Below, one piece after another: positions 37,567 to 49,393 of a stretch of 64,000 bases of DNA. Under the pieces are notes generated by a model. It was given only the letters and a program-made list of their open reading frames with translations, was not told where the DNA came from and did not search any database. The translations under genes were made by a program, and so were the position numbers. This DNA comes from Notospermus geniculatus (taxonomy: Eukaryota > Nemertea > Pilidiophora > Heteronemertea > Lineidae). The stretch covers positions 106,885-170,884 of the forward strand of contig NMRB01001383.1 of NCBI GenBank assembly GCA_002633025.1, in the 5' to 3' direction. Numbering within the stretch: the stretch's first letter is position 1; every line of letters begins with the position of its first letter.

Positions 37567-37910
37567 CAGGGTTCTCCACTAGTGTAACAGAACGGGCGCG
37601 GCGCCCGTTCTAAAATGCAGGATTGACCTCAGCGCCCGGTCTAAAAATCTGCCGCCCGGTCAAAAAAAATCACCGCCCGGTCAAAATTATTCACTTTAAA
37701 TAACACTGAGGTTTTCCAAGCACCGACAAGAGCTGATTTACATTCCGAAATGCCGGGAAATCGCATTTCAGGGCTTCTACATTTCAAATTTGTCTGCGGA
37801 GGCCCCAGACCCCCCCCCCCGAGGACGCGGGTGCTGCAGCGACTTCCGATATCAGTAACCGTGTGATGCCACCAGCGCCCGGTCTGTTTCAAACCCTGTG
37901 GAGAACCCTG
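37567..37910. mobile_element. nested hAT-like MITE
   Basis: Ends CAGGGTTCTCCAC and GTGGAGAACCCTG are perfect inverted repeats; flanks both read CTTTGC, a 6-bp duplication. It sits inside the Harbinger-like element, so it is the younger insertion. Contains repeated GCGCCCGGTCTAAAA. Confidence 0.75.
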
Positions 37911-37919
37911 CTTTGCCAT

Positions 37920-38110
37920 CCTCGGCGTATCGCCGTGTAGGCACAGCATAGGTAGTGTGGCCATCTCGTGTACCCCTTTGTGTCCCTCGGCATATTGGCC
38001 ACGTAGGCCACCATAGGCACAGCGTAGGTAGTGTGGCCATCTCGTGTACCCCTTTGTGTCCCTCGGCGTATTGGCCACATAGGCCACCGTAAGCACAGCG
38101 TAGGTAGTGC
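37920..38110. repeat. tandem repeat, about 75 bp
   Basis: Unit containing GTACCCCTTTGTGTCCCTCG and GTAGGCCACCRTAGGCACAG occurs about 2.5 times inside the Harbinger-like element. Confidence 0.8.
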
Positions 38111-38637
38111 AACACAACTCTACATAGGCCCGGTGTGAAAGGGGCTTTAGCCAAAAAAACTCCATTGAAAACCCTGATTTCATTATGCATGTTATGAAAT
38201 ATGTGCCATTGCCACCAATGCAATAAGGTGATAGTTGACCTTCAGATCACTTAGCTTTCAACTGTTGACAGTTTTATATTTTGAAGGACTTCGATACTTG
38301 GCGTGTGATTGAAATCATTGAAGTGATTGATCCTATTTGAACTTCCAAATCAAATATGCTGATGACCTAGACAATCTCCTTCATCGATGATGGTTGATGC
38401 TGCAGCTGAGTTGATAATATTCTGTTGAGAAATTTGATCAATATTACAAATTCACTGCTAATGGGGAAAGAAAGGTGGCTCGACTGATATTAAGAACATT
38501 GGAAGCTCTTGCCTGTCGGGCCACATTGGTGTGAAGACTGTTTCTTGTGTGGATTTATATTGCGTATGGTGCTGGATACACATTTTCCACAATGGATTTA
38601 CAGAATTTATTTTACCCTGCTTTGGAACTTGTTTTAG

Positions 38638-41600
38638 GAACTGAGAATTTTTTACCGTATAGTGTAGCTATAGGGCCTGGGGATTATGGTGATAATTCTT
38701 TGGAATCAAGGGAGAGCAATACTTCCGCAGTGAATGATCATCAAGGAAATCGACATGGATCTATTATAACTTCGCTTCCCGCGCGTTCGAACCATGAGGA
38801 ATTGGCAGATCCTATTATCAAGCAAGCGGAAAGTTCTGGGAGAGTGCCTTCTAGAGTGCATAATACAGAGAAGCCACTCGTCTTGTCCACTCCACGTACT
38901 AGCAGATCGCCGTCACCAAACAGGAGTAGTTTCCAACCGCCATTGGTGCAGACAATTTGTTATCACAAGGGTGGGGCAGCTACGTGTAAATATAACCCTG
39001 CCAATTATTTTGCACCTCGGGCTCCAGTTAAGCCAGTGAAGGAGAAATGCAAACCACAGTTAAGACTCCAGGAGAAAGAAGGGCTCAAAGGAAAGAAATT
39101 GTCTGTGAAAGTGGCTTATCTGAGAACAGGACTGCCGCTCAGCATTCCACCCCAGGAGGGGAACTATCGATGGTCTGATTCAAAGAATCAGTCGATGTCA
39201 CCAAGTCATTCTGATCAAAGCTTTGCATTTGATAATGACTATGATCAAGTTATGGCATCTTTACCCGCGCTTGGGGTGAAGTCATATAATGGTTATGAAA
39301 AGTTGGAGGAAATTTCAGGTAGTGTTAGTTCGTCTGGCAATATGTTGGAGAATCTCAAACAGATTGGAGAAGTAGACGCAGATGTGGATTTACCGAAGTC
39401 TAATTCAGCTTTTCGTGTAAAAAGTGGTGAAGACAAAGTTACTGGTGTTATGGATAACCAGGGAGCTGAAGGTTCAAAATGTGGTTGTGGATCACCTGAT
39501 GATACAAAAGTGAAACGCAAAGAAAAAGGAGATAAGAGGTTAAAAAAAGAGGGTAGCAAACAGTCTTTGATGTCAACTGTAGGCAGTGGTGCTGTGGTTT
39601 TTAGTGATGTGTCTAACTCTGGTGAAGATGATTCTGCTTCAGAAAAGCAGAAACTGTCTGACAGTGACGTCACCAATCATGGGAAGCATCAAAAGAAGCC
39701 ATTATTGTCCAGAAAACATCGGAACCAGAAAAGCAGTTCAGACGGCTCGTCCTCTCCTAGTGATACAACAGTCACAAAAAATGGTGAAGCTGATGAAAAA
39801 ATAGCTGTAGACGATGGTGTCGTGAAATCTCTTGCCCGTAGCAGTCTCAGGAGCTTGGGTGTTGTGTGGTTGCAGCAGCAGAATGGTATCAGTGGAGGTC
39901 TTGGATTTGCAATGGGCAAGACATCAAATCCTGATACAAACCATGCAGGGCAACATAATTTTGGGTCAAAAAGCAGCACCAGTAGCCTCCTTTCGCCTGA
40001 CAGCCTGGCTTCGCAGCTCCGGATGCCTCGAAGTGCTCCAGTCAGCCCCAAGAGAAACAAAGCTACACAGTCATCATTCTCTTCTGCACATCAGTGTCTC
40101 AAATGTGGTAGTCTACCGAATGTCTCTTTTAAGGCAAATGCCATTCATCAGAATGATGGACTACACCATTTAATACGGACTAGAGAACCTGGAGCTGGTG
40201 GTAGTCTTCCTGATATGTCAATACAAACAACTGGCCAATCTTCGAACCCAAAAAATCTCCTCTTGACATCAAATAATAAAGCACAAAATCATGCTTTGCA
40301 GAGGAATAATTCACCATGCAGTCAACTCAGACCTAACTTATTGAAAAGTAATACTGTATCTGATTTGAGGAGAGCTGTTGCTTCCGACCAACATGCCCAA
40401 GATAAACCACCAACGAGCCATGTGAAAAGCAATACACCAGTAACAGCATCATTTCTGCTATCAGGAAAAGCTCCAGGCAATGCGGGGTCCCCGAGCAGTG
40501 ATAAGATGTCACCATCAGCTGGTAAAAGAGGTCATAAAGAACAGACATCAGATTCAAATAGTTGTCCAGAGACTTCTAATGGTTGCAGGGTGTTGCCTGC
40601 AAATGAATGTGACGAATGTCTTGTGGGCTGTAAACAACATATCAGGGCAGAAAATGAGTGCAGTTCCACAGAAATGTCCACGTCGAATCTTCCTGGCAAT
40701 GGATATATTGCAGTTCATAAAAACCTGCCAGAGAATCTATCTCGTGAAAAGGGAAGACAGTCTCAACTTGCAGAAGAACTGGTTGCATTCAATAAGGTAA
40801 TGGCGAAGAAGAAACAGCCCCTTGACGATGCTGTCATACAACTTAGTGGCAATTCACTGCAATCACAAACAGGTATAAAAACTGGTTTTGTGAGCCAAGC
40901 AACTTGTAAGATTACACCACCAGCTAAGACATGTAAGAAAGATATGAGATCAAAGAGAAAATACATCCTTCAGCAGATACTTCAAAGTGCGCGACAGGAG
41001 AAGAGGAAAGGCATCGATGTACAAGTGGTGATGGAAAAAGAGGAACTTCCTTGTAGTACCGGTAACCATACGATATCTCATGTTGATGGGGACGGAAAAT
41101 CAAAGCGTGTTACTGAAGATAGTCAACATGATTTGAGACTGATGAATTCCTCTGGTTCAGTTGAGAGTACTAGTTACAAGAATGATCGGTCTGAAGCAGA
41201 CAGCAATAAGAGTAAGAAAAAAATGAGGCTGAGTGAAAAAGCAAATGTTGCAGCCACGCTAATCCCAGTTGATGACATGTCTCTTGGGACTTCAACATCA
41301 GAAATATCAGCTAATGCCCAAAATGGTAAGAACAGTTCCCATGTGGGAAGGAAGGTTGGAAGTGTTGTTGATAACGATGATGCTAACCAGAAAGCGATGG
41401 ATCACGGCAATGATATCGCTAATGCACAAATCAAACCGGAGTCCCATCATAGGAAAGGCAAACATGATAGATTAGCCACCACTTTAATGCAGGTTATCAA
41501 GGCGGCAAAATGGCGCGAGCGTCATAAAGTTAGGGAGCTCACTGCTCCAAAAGGGGGCAGTGATAATGAGTTGACATTTTGCTTTTCTGAACGCATCGGT

Positions 41601-44256
41601 GGGAGTTTTCAGAAATGGAAGGAGTCAAGCACGAGTAAGGTTGCATTGAGAAAGAAAATGGAACTTTTGACAGCAACAGAAATAATGGATTATTCTGGAA
41701 GATACGATGACCTGTCCACAGATGGATTTTCTTATTATCGCAGTCCGCCTGTCACATCAGTCTCAAATGAAAACCAATTTCTTGTTAAAGAGAAGATTGC
41801 ATCTTCAGCGAGACTGTCTGCTGAGAAAAATCCAATTTCAGCTGCTTCTGTATCCTCTAGTAAAGAACGTCTACCTGTTTTAGAACATGCTTCTCATGGG
41901 GGATTTTCGACTCCACGCAGGGATAACATGCTATTGGAAAATTCAGGCATGTCAGGGATGGCCCAGATGAATGTTGAACCAGACCAGAACAACTCTTGTG
42001 GCACCAAATCCAATAACAACACAACGAAAGAACATGAGGCAGACGAGATTATATCGGATGAGATTAACCACTCTGTCCTAGCAATTTCCGGCTTTCTTGG
42101 AGGTCCATTGAAAGACACAAACCATCACCCCTTTATCAAAAACGAGGCATCTCATCACCCCTTTATCAAAAACGAGGCATCTCATCACCGCTTTATCAAA
42201 AACGAGGCATCTGTGTTAAAGAAACATGTGGAATATGAAATGGCAGAGGTAGGAAAAATCGCTGGTGTTGGGGTGAAGGATAAAAATTGGAATGGGAGTG
42301 GGCAAAGCAGGTCTTCTTCTAAAACTCAAGTGTCTTTAAATGATGATTTGAATTGTAATCATGGACATTTTCACACCCAGGCTTCACCAAAGCAAAAGAG
42401 AAACAGTCTCAGTGATGCAGATACAGAATTATCAGATTCGGCAAAACAGAAAGAAACCATTTCCACAGAACGGAAATCCAATAGTTCTTTGCCAGAAGGG
42501 AAGTTCTCTAATCCCCAATCTGACATATCTGAAAGACCCAGAAGCAACAGTGGACCAACAACTGTGCATCCTGCTCTGCTTAATGGTAAACCTGCCTTCA
42601 AAGCAGTGAATAATAAAGAAATCAGGGCATTAGTCCCATGCCGAAAGGAGATGGAAGCAGTCGGCCTTACCTCTACGGAACTACAGGTGGCATTTGCCAA
42701 CAAAGCACACATCAAACAGTCATTTGCGAATCATATCAAGCAGTCAGTCACATCGAATAGTCGTGTGCTGGCAAAGATAAATCATCTTCCGTTGCAATTC
42801 ATGAGTTGCATGCTTGATACACTTCGCAACGAGGATGTGGTTTCGAAGTTAAGCCAATCCGACGTTGATCACATGCAAGCGAAGTTGGATCAATCGATAC
42901 CTACAACTCTAGATTTTCCATGGCGTGATGGTTTTCCTCTTCAGAATGAGGCTGCCGAGATAGATGAAACATATGCCAACCATAATGGAAAGGAACTCAG
43001 TTTCATGAATGAGAGTGATCTCGAAAAAGTGCACCAAGTTCATCCTGGTGATAGAAAAACTTCTCAGACAACGTGTCAAACGAACAGTTCTGTGTCGTTA
43101 GTTGGGGAACAAGATACTGATGATGAGGGCAAGTCCTCATCAGATATGTCTGATCAACAGCATGAAATGAATGGAATCTCTGAAAAACAAAGTCAAAACC
43201 TTTCGTCTGTGGAATGGTATGTTCAGGATCGTGATGGCACTTCACATCTCTGCCACAGTCGATCCACTCAGACAAGTTTTGATCAAGATTTGATTAGCAG
43301 TAAAGGTCAGTTGGAGAAAGACCAAGTGTCATTAAAATCCAAAGATATGCAGGGTGGAATTATTTGTGATGTCCAGCCTCTCATGAAAGCAATAGACACG
43401 ACAGATGGAAGTGTTCCTTCTCTACCAACATCTGATGCGTCGGAGCCAAGTCCAACGTCTACGCTTGATCGATCTTCTCCATGTCGGCAGAGCCGTCGGG
43501 TTTCAAATAGCCAGAGACGGCGACTGTGCAAACAGTCACATGTGGGTTCTGGCCCACCAAGTGTACACTCATCAGAACTGATACAAACAATTCCTTACTC
43601 CGAACGCTTTCCTAAAAATTCTGATCTGGTGAAAGGGAAGTCAAGTCCACAGCAACAAAGACCTCTTCCTTCACGTCAACCTCGATCAGCGACCCCATCT
43701 CCTCCTAGACCAGGGTTGTACTTCTGGTCCGAGACAAATCCCGATTCTGCCTTGAAATTTGGGACTTCTGAACAACTACAGTCAAAACATAATGCTTCCG
43801 TCAATGAAGAACAAGTTTATGATGTTGTGGACGGTTGCTCTGATTCAGGGCATCCTGAACAAGAACAAGTAAAGACAACTCGTAAGAATACCGAGCAGTC
43901 TATGGAGTCTGCTGCACATGCCTCTGGACGCGGATTTCACAAGGGGCTGAATTGTGACTTGACTTCACAGGCAGAGCCAGCCTCATCAGCTGACTCTAAG
44001 TTGCATGACCATCGCAGCCCAAACCAATCTATTGAACCCGGTTTAGATCCGCAATGGCGAGGTCGTGGAGAAGGATCTTATCACTGTACAGATCTGCAGC
44101 CGCAGATAAAACTATTTGCTCATGATCGGAGTGATCTGTCTCCTCAGCAACGGTTGTCATCATCTGACAAATTCCGTGCCAGCGTGGAAAGTGAATCTGG
44201 AGCGGGAAATAAAGCAGACAAGAAATCAGGATGGAAAGGACCTAAACGAGGGAATA
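38638..44256 (+). CDS. PALS1: PALS1 giant symmetric exon, 1,873 codons
   Basis: A single open frame bounded by the acceptor CTTGTTTTAG and the donor GAATA|GTAAGC. Length 5,619 nt is exactly 3 x 1,873; both borders are phase 1, matching the donor at 36733 and the acceptor at 45918, so inclusion and skipping both keep frame. The encoded stretch is rich in Ser, Lys, Asn, Gln and Asp, with no domain I recognise: basic tracts (KVKRKEKGDKR), SPSPNRS-type Ser-Pro sites, a CLKCGSLPNVSF motif (~487) echoed by GGSLPDMS (~521), three HH(P/R)FIKNEAS repeats (1163-1192), and a more structured-looking part (~1320-1440, LPLQFMSCMLDTLRNEDVV). It is probably a largely disordered insert between ECR2 and L27. 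Transcript use is unproven, but conserved frame in copy A supports coding. Confidence 0.8.
42123..42212 (+). repeat. three in-frame 30-bp repeats
   Basis: Three consecutive units encode HHPFIKNEAS, HHPFIKNEAS and HHRFIKNEAS. Units differ at one base, so expansion is recent. Confidence 0.9.
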
Positions 44257-45041
44257 GTAAGCCTTTTTCTATGGCCATCAGGTTATTATCTGTATTTGTC
44301 CACAGGATATTATGTGCCATAGGAATTGGTTGGTAACGGCATGACCTTAGAGAATATGGCTCACATTTTGTTGTATTTAGGTAATCAGCGTGGGCAGGAG
44401 GGTAAATCACACACGTCTCCTGGATAACCAGTGCCCAGCGCAGACAATTGGGGAATGACCACAAATAGTCGAGAGGCATGGTTGAAAATGGCAAAACTCT
44501 GCCACAGTACATGACTTCTGCATTCCATTGGGTCGTAGTAAGATGTTGCCGGACTTTACAAAATGGCTGTGGTGGTGAAAATTTTTTCTGGCCATGCAGT
44601 CATGCTGTATACTGTGATAGCACAATAGACATGCATGCGATGTTGCACGCAAGCACACAGACCTTCTGGACATGCTGGAGTGGATGTGCGTCATTGAGGT
44701 GATCTGACCATGAGTGCTACATGTACCAACTTTATTTGCCATCATAGCTTTAAAAATCCACGTTTGCTCCAGCACACAGAGGCTGGGAGCTGAGTAATCA
44801 GTGAATGCGTATGTCCTCATACATGAACTGTAGGCATGGTAGGCAGATGCCTGGGGTGATAAATTGTGTCCATTTCTTTTGTCAGTTGCAGCAGTTGCAT
44901 TCCTGAGCCCTTTCAACATTCGTTTTCTGATCGAAATTTTCTTAAAAAAATGAAAAGAATCGGATTGGTCTTTGCCAGAATATTGATTTGGAAGAGCATG
45001 TCAACGGAGTTGTCGTAGTGGCAACTTTTTACAGTCTTTTT
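44257..45041. other. intron sequence, no gene seen
   Basis: Start of the intron between the giant exon and the L27 exon. No additional exon or element end could be supported. Confidence 0.5.
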
Positions 45042-45740
45042 AGCCCGCTTGGCCGCAAGGCCCAGCAGGGCTTATGCTGTGGTTGGGGTCATTTAGTGGT
45101 GGTCTGTCGTGCGTTAGTCCGTCCGTACGGCGATACGGCGCTTCGTCCGTAAACTTTTGGTTTGTTAGCACTCTAGCGCCCTTATTTTTTGTCTTCGGTG
45201 GGTCTATATATGGGCCTAAGATCTAGGTCAAGTTCGATTTTGAGCACGATTGGATTCCTATTTTGGCCTCCAGGGGGCGTTTTGTGAAAAATTTCAAAGG
45301 GCTATATTTTGGTAATGGTGTGAACTATCATGTTGAAAGTTTGTACACATGTATCTCTAGGTTATAGCAACTTACAGACAAACTTTCGGTGAAATCTGAT
45401 TCTTGACTTTGCCACTAGGGGGCCAAAACCAAAATCACTGAAAGTGCTATTTCTCCATAACCAAGAGATGGATTTTTGTCAATTTTTTTTCATGGGTATA
45501 TCTAATAAAGATACATAAGATATAGTACCCGAGTTTTTAATTTGACCTACTTTTCAAGGTCACAGAGGTCAAAGTTCGCCTGAAATTACGAAATTGGCTC
45601 TTTTTCTAATGGTTTGCATGTTCTTAGTCAAGAGATTAATATGGCAATTTGGCATGTTTGTACATAAATGGCTTTTATGGGGTTGCTGATGATTCCCACC
45701 ACTGTGCTTCAAGCCAAGCGGGCACAGTGCCATTGGCACT
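45042..45740 (+). mobile_element. DINE/Helentron-like element in intron
   Basis: Preceded by TTTTT; starts AGCCCGCTTGGCCGC, short GTCCGTCC tract near 45115, core with TTCAAGGTCACAGAGGTCAA (also in 9039-9969), inverted sub-terminal CCAAGCGGGC, terminal hairpin AGTGCC-ATT-GGCACT, then ATTTTT. Confidence 0.65.
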
Positions 45741-45917
45741 ATTTTTACGAACTTCATGGATGGGCTTGGACGGGAAGGGCGCTCCAGCTCTTCGAGACAT
45801 ATTTGGCCAACATTACACGTTCTAGCCAGTTTTACATTTTTTTAGGACGGGACAGGACGTTTTGAGAACTACTTCAGTGTGATAGTACCGTAATGGTGTT
45901 TTTGTTGTCTTTTCCAG

Positions 45918-46207
45918 ATTTTGTTCAGATTACATCTTCCCTCAACGCAATCAAGTCCAAATTGAACTCGACAGAGAACAAGGATGACATAGCCTTCCTC
46001 CACAGACTCTTCCAAGATTCACGCTTCCAGAAAACTGCTGCAATCCACAGGAAAGTATTGGAAGTATCACAACGTCAACCATGCCCACAAGCTGTAACGC
46101 ACAGTGCACAGAGCGACTACTTGGACTTCATGGCTGTGTCAGCACTCAGTTACAACAACCCCTATGTCCAGGAGCTCCAGAAGTTGCTGGAAAAACCGGA
46201 AATGCAG
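45918..46207 (+). CDS. PALS1: PALS1 exon: L27N and most of L27C
   Basis: Acceptor GTCTTTTCCAG, donor CAG|GTGAGA; enters in phase 1, leaves in phase 0. It encodes FVQITSSLNAIKSKLNS followed by DDIAFLHRLFQDSRFQKT, the L27N domain that in PALS1 pairs with PATJ, and then SDYLDFMAV...NNPYVQELQKLLEKPEMQ, the L27C domain that pairs with LIN7. The helix-spacing and the IAFLHRLFQ / VQELQKLL hydrophobic patterns match the PALS1 family. The carried base from either upstream exon makes Asp (from 36733) or Asn (from 44256) as the first residue, so the splice choice changes one residue in addition to the insert. Confidence 0.92.
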
Positions 46208-46222
46208 GTGAGATAATTACTG

Positions 46223-46318
46223 CTAAACGGAGCACAATTGACTACCTTTATCCATGTACGTATGTCACGTGGAAAGTACGTACCAATTCATTGCGTATGG
46301 TACGGGAACGTCACATAA
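46223..46318 (+). mobile_element. fragment of TGACGT-rich MITE family
   Basis: CACAATTGACTACCTTTATC and CATTGCGTATGGTACGGG match the left half of the family; the right half is missing. Confidence 0.6.
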
Positions 46319-46324
46319 AGATAC

Positions 46325-46702
46325 ACACAAAGTGTACCCAGGTTCGTCAAGTGAAATTGTCGTCAAGTGAAATTGTACCCTGGGTCCACTTTCTTGTTAG
46401 AAACTGTACCCAGGTTCTGATTTAGAGACTAGGCATGACCTCATTCTCAAGATCTCGTCGGACACGTGAATTAGCGTAGGTTGGTTCCACGATCCTCCGC
46501 CGGGTTTTACTGTTGCCATATCACATGATCAGACACCCATCCTGCATGTCCTGGCCATGCGCACATGACACATGCACACCTATATGGGAATGACAACCTC
46601 GGCCCGAGGTCTCTAAATTAGAACCTAGGTAGAGGTTGTAAAAAGAAAGTGGACCCAGTGTACAATTTCACTTGACGACATCGAACCTGGGTACACTTTA
46701 TT
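46325..46702. mobile_element. foldback element in intron
   Basis: Arms 46325-46430 and 46608-46702 are inverted complements (GTGTACCCAGGTTCG / CGAACCTGGGTACAC; AGTGGACCCAG / CTGGGTCCACT). The left arm also has a direct repeat GTCAAGTGAAATTG. Confidence 0.65.
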
Positions 46703-46885
46703 TGTACCCAGGACGACAATAACCCCTTCAGCTTTAATCATGATGTAGCTGATTAGAACGTCCAACATGTCCAAGGAAGTTCATAGGCGTCACAAATTAT
46801 TAGGAGTCAACAATGCTTTCTACCAGATTATCGAGCCTGCCATTTCTTGCTAGGGAACCCCCTTAATAAGTGCTTTCTTATTTAG

Positions 46886-47056
46886 GGCTTACTTCTTGCA
46901 CACGACCGAATCAGTTACCAATATCAGTATACAGTGCCTTGTGGAGAAGGTGAAGGAGATGATAGTGATGATGACAACCAGCCGGTGGAGACGGTGGAAG
47001 GCGAATATGGTGACAGTATCAAGATTATTCGGATACAAAAATCAACAGAACCCCTT
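46886..47056 (+). CDS. PALS1: PALS1 exon: L27C end and pre-PDZ linker
   Basis: Acceptor TTCTTATTTAG, donor CTT|GTAAGT, phase 0 at both ends, 57 codons. GLLLAHDRI completes L27C (vertebrate PALS1 has LLLAHDKV here). An acidic linker (GEGEGDDSDDDN) follows, then GDSIKIIRIQKSTEPL, the first strand of the PDZ domain up to the carboxylate-binding loop, whose Gly-Ala-Thr continues in the next exon. Confidence 0.9.
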
Positions 47057-48281
47057 GTAAGTACACAGATGACAGAATAACCCAGCATTTCCCTACCAGG
47101 TGGAGCCGGGGGGGGGGGGCTGGGGGCTTTAGCCTCCCCCCACATTTCAGCCCAGCCACTGAGGCGCCTCAGACCATCTGGTGCAACAACCGTGATATTC
47201 ATACAATGCACGCTCAGCGAGACTACTGTTTCAGTGAATCTGATTCCCGTCAAATCCTACCTGAGAGACCAACTTGTCACTCTCTCCTTCAAGTTCCCAG
47301 CATTTCTGCGCACTGGTGTCAAGGTTTAGCCCCTTTCTGACTCCGACTTCTTCAAAGGTCTTGTAGCCACAAGCGGATTATGTTGGAGGAAGTGGTGAAA
47401 GTTTTTGAACTTATTTTGGTGTTGCTGGCTACAAACCCTGAAGTGAATGCTCTTCCAGTGCCTTGAGCATGTTGAGAAGGGTTAAAACATGGTTAAGCAA
47501 CACAATGACACAAAAGAGATTAAATCACTGTATGCTTATGACTGTGGCTTCGGATAAAGTGGATATGCTGGACATAATTGCTGCTGCAAATGATTTTGTA
47601 TCCAAGAATGACCATTATGACTGCGTGTTTGGCAAATTCACGAAAGACCAAAGCCCTGCTATGGTAGGATGCAAAATGCTGGTCGAGTACAGAAAAATAG
47701 ACTTTACAGTGAATTTTTTGCCTCTTGTTTTCATATTGCCTTCCAGGTTTCCGTAGATTTGTTTCATATAACACCATCTCCCTGTTCACACTGCCTCATC
47801 TTTTATGCATTACCCAAAGGAATTTCATGGGCCATTTGAATGAGGTGGTAATCGTTCGTAAGGTATTGAATGTTCAGTGGATGCCATCTCCTATTAGTAA
47901 CAACGTTTATTATTCTGCTCACGTTCTCTTCTAAAAGCACAAGATCATGAGATCATCTCTGGCAGTATTGAGTCTGATGTATTGTGAAAACACGTGTCGG
48001 TGCTGGGTACCATGTGTTTACCGAGTTGGATTAAATATTGATATTTCATTTCTGGGTTGATGTTGTTGATGTTTGCTGGCAAAATTATGAATGAATCTTT
48101 CTATCGATTGCTGTTCGTCTTCATGACTACAGCTAAATTGACAAGTGAACATATGTCTCCATGCAATTGACTGGCAATGACGTCACTAAAATAGCAGTAC
48201 ATGTAGATCAATTTTCCCTCACTGCAGTTCGAATTTCTGCAAATACTCTCTTTTCCACTTTAAGACGTAGGTCTGTTAAAG
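47057..48281. other. intron sequence, no gene seen
   Basis: Contains a poly-G/poly-C patch at 47107-47145. Open frames here are short and resemble nothing known. Confidence 0.5.
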
Positions 48282-48765
48282 CTAAAGCGAGGCGCACACT
48301 GCCCTTGCAGCTTGCGATTTTTTACCGGTGCCTCGCCGGCTTCGACGTTTACAAACGACGCTGTCCTGAATATGGTTGCGTCTTGGTGTGCAGTTGAACT
48401 CGCAAGGATCAATCGATACGTAAGATACATGTACTACCGAAGCTCTCCGGAAAGGGCCAATAACGAAGTCATTTTGAAATCACGTGACACCAGGAAGGGA
48501 TTTCATTGGTCGACTGCCCCAAGATACGGTGAGAGGTGCCGGCGAACACCACACACTGCTTGCGGTTGAGGTCCCCGGTGAATCCGACGCCGACAAATAT
48601 CAAATCAGTTTGATTCTTGCGATCATGGCTGCGCCACGGTCCGCCAGCAAAAAATCGTTGCGATATGATTTACAGCGTTCTCCGCACACCAACAATTGCG
48701 GCACTGCGATTCATGACGCCGGTCAAAAAACGCATGCCGTAAGGGCACTGTGCGCCTAAATTTAG
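48282..48765. mobile_element. TIR element in intron
   Basis: Inverted ends CTAAAGCGAGGCGCACACTG and its complement with a few mismatches (ending AGGGCACTGTGCGCCTAAAT...). Non-autonomous and GC-rich. The terminal pattern is Harbinger-like, but no clear target duplication is seen. Confidence 0.6.
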
Positions 48766-49114
48766 GAGCCACTGCCAGGTTAGTCGCAGGTCACATGGAT
48801 CATGGGGCTTGCCCATGACCACTCACATGACTCATGCCCTCTATTTCTTTGAAGGTGGCTTTCCCAACTTGGCTGGTTTCCATTGGGTCTACATTCAGGG
48901 CCATTGGCACTTGGATGTCAATTGGATGCGCAGATTCACTATCAAAAATTGTTGTCCAAAATGCATAACAAAGTTTGCATTGATGTAGCCACTGTTTGAA
49001 CCAGTCAAGATATATTTATTGTTTACTTGGCTATACCCTACTCCCAAATTGTCATTGAGTTGCATTTTGTGGCCAAGTGTGCCATTGTTAGTGGAATTGT
49101 AACTGCATTATTAA

Positions 49115-49334
49115 AGGAGCACAGTATGCGATCTCTTTCCGGTGTTTTGACTGCCAACGTAGAAGGAGCCATCTAGCGGCAGCAATATGAACTGCAACAA
49201 ACCCATTACAAAATGTACGTGGTGCATCGGGTCCATTCGCCGACAATGTAGTTTCTCCCTGGTGTAATTGGAAAGTGGCATGCTTGGCCTTGTTGGCGCC
49301 GGCTGTCGAGAAAAAGTGGCAGTACAGGGCTCCT
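49115..49334. mobile_element. piggyBac-like MITE in intron
   Basis: Ends AGGAGCACAGT and ACAGGGCTCCT, each bounded by TTAA (49111-49114, 49335-49338). Best-preserved member of the family also seen at 4715 and 33743. It ends 59 bp upstream of the PDZ exon at 49394. Confidence 0.8.
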
Positions 49335-49393
49335 TTAAGCAAGGGACCACTGGGGACACGCCTTTTCATCCCATTGTCGTCTTATATTTCTAG

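Larger units (their letters stand above)
37279..38146. mobile_element. Harbinger/PIF-like element, copy B only
   Basis: Ends AGCCCCTTTCACACCGG and CCGGTGTGAAAGGGGCT are perfect inverted repeats flanked by TTA on both sides (37276-37278, 38147-38149). Copy A has the empty site CCCTTAGCAAAA with one TTA (24092-24094). A three-base TNA duplication is the PIF/Harbinger signature. Inside lie a nested hAT-like element and direct repeats of about 75 bp (about 37920-38110). No transposase. Confidence 0.85.
26883..40964. repeat. large tandem duplication, copy B
   Basis: Colinear with 11609-26880 and continuous with the rest of the PALS1 gene. It lacks the copy A insertions at 14431, 14752, 17441, 19315, 20084 and 23362, and carries its own at 33743-33959 and 37279-38146. 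Confidence 0.9.

Noticed and set aside
38547-38637. ATG at 38547 as the start of a separate 1,929-residue protein
   Set aside because: The 5' part lies upstream of a well-formed acceptor (38637) whose phase matches the flanking PALS1 exons; an internal exon is the simpler reading, though an alternative promoter cannot be excluded.
44257-44336. Giant-exon frame continuing to 44336
   Set aside because: The GTAAGC donor at 44257 fits the phase 1 L27 acceptor; bases beyond are intronic.
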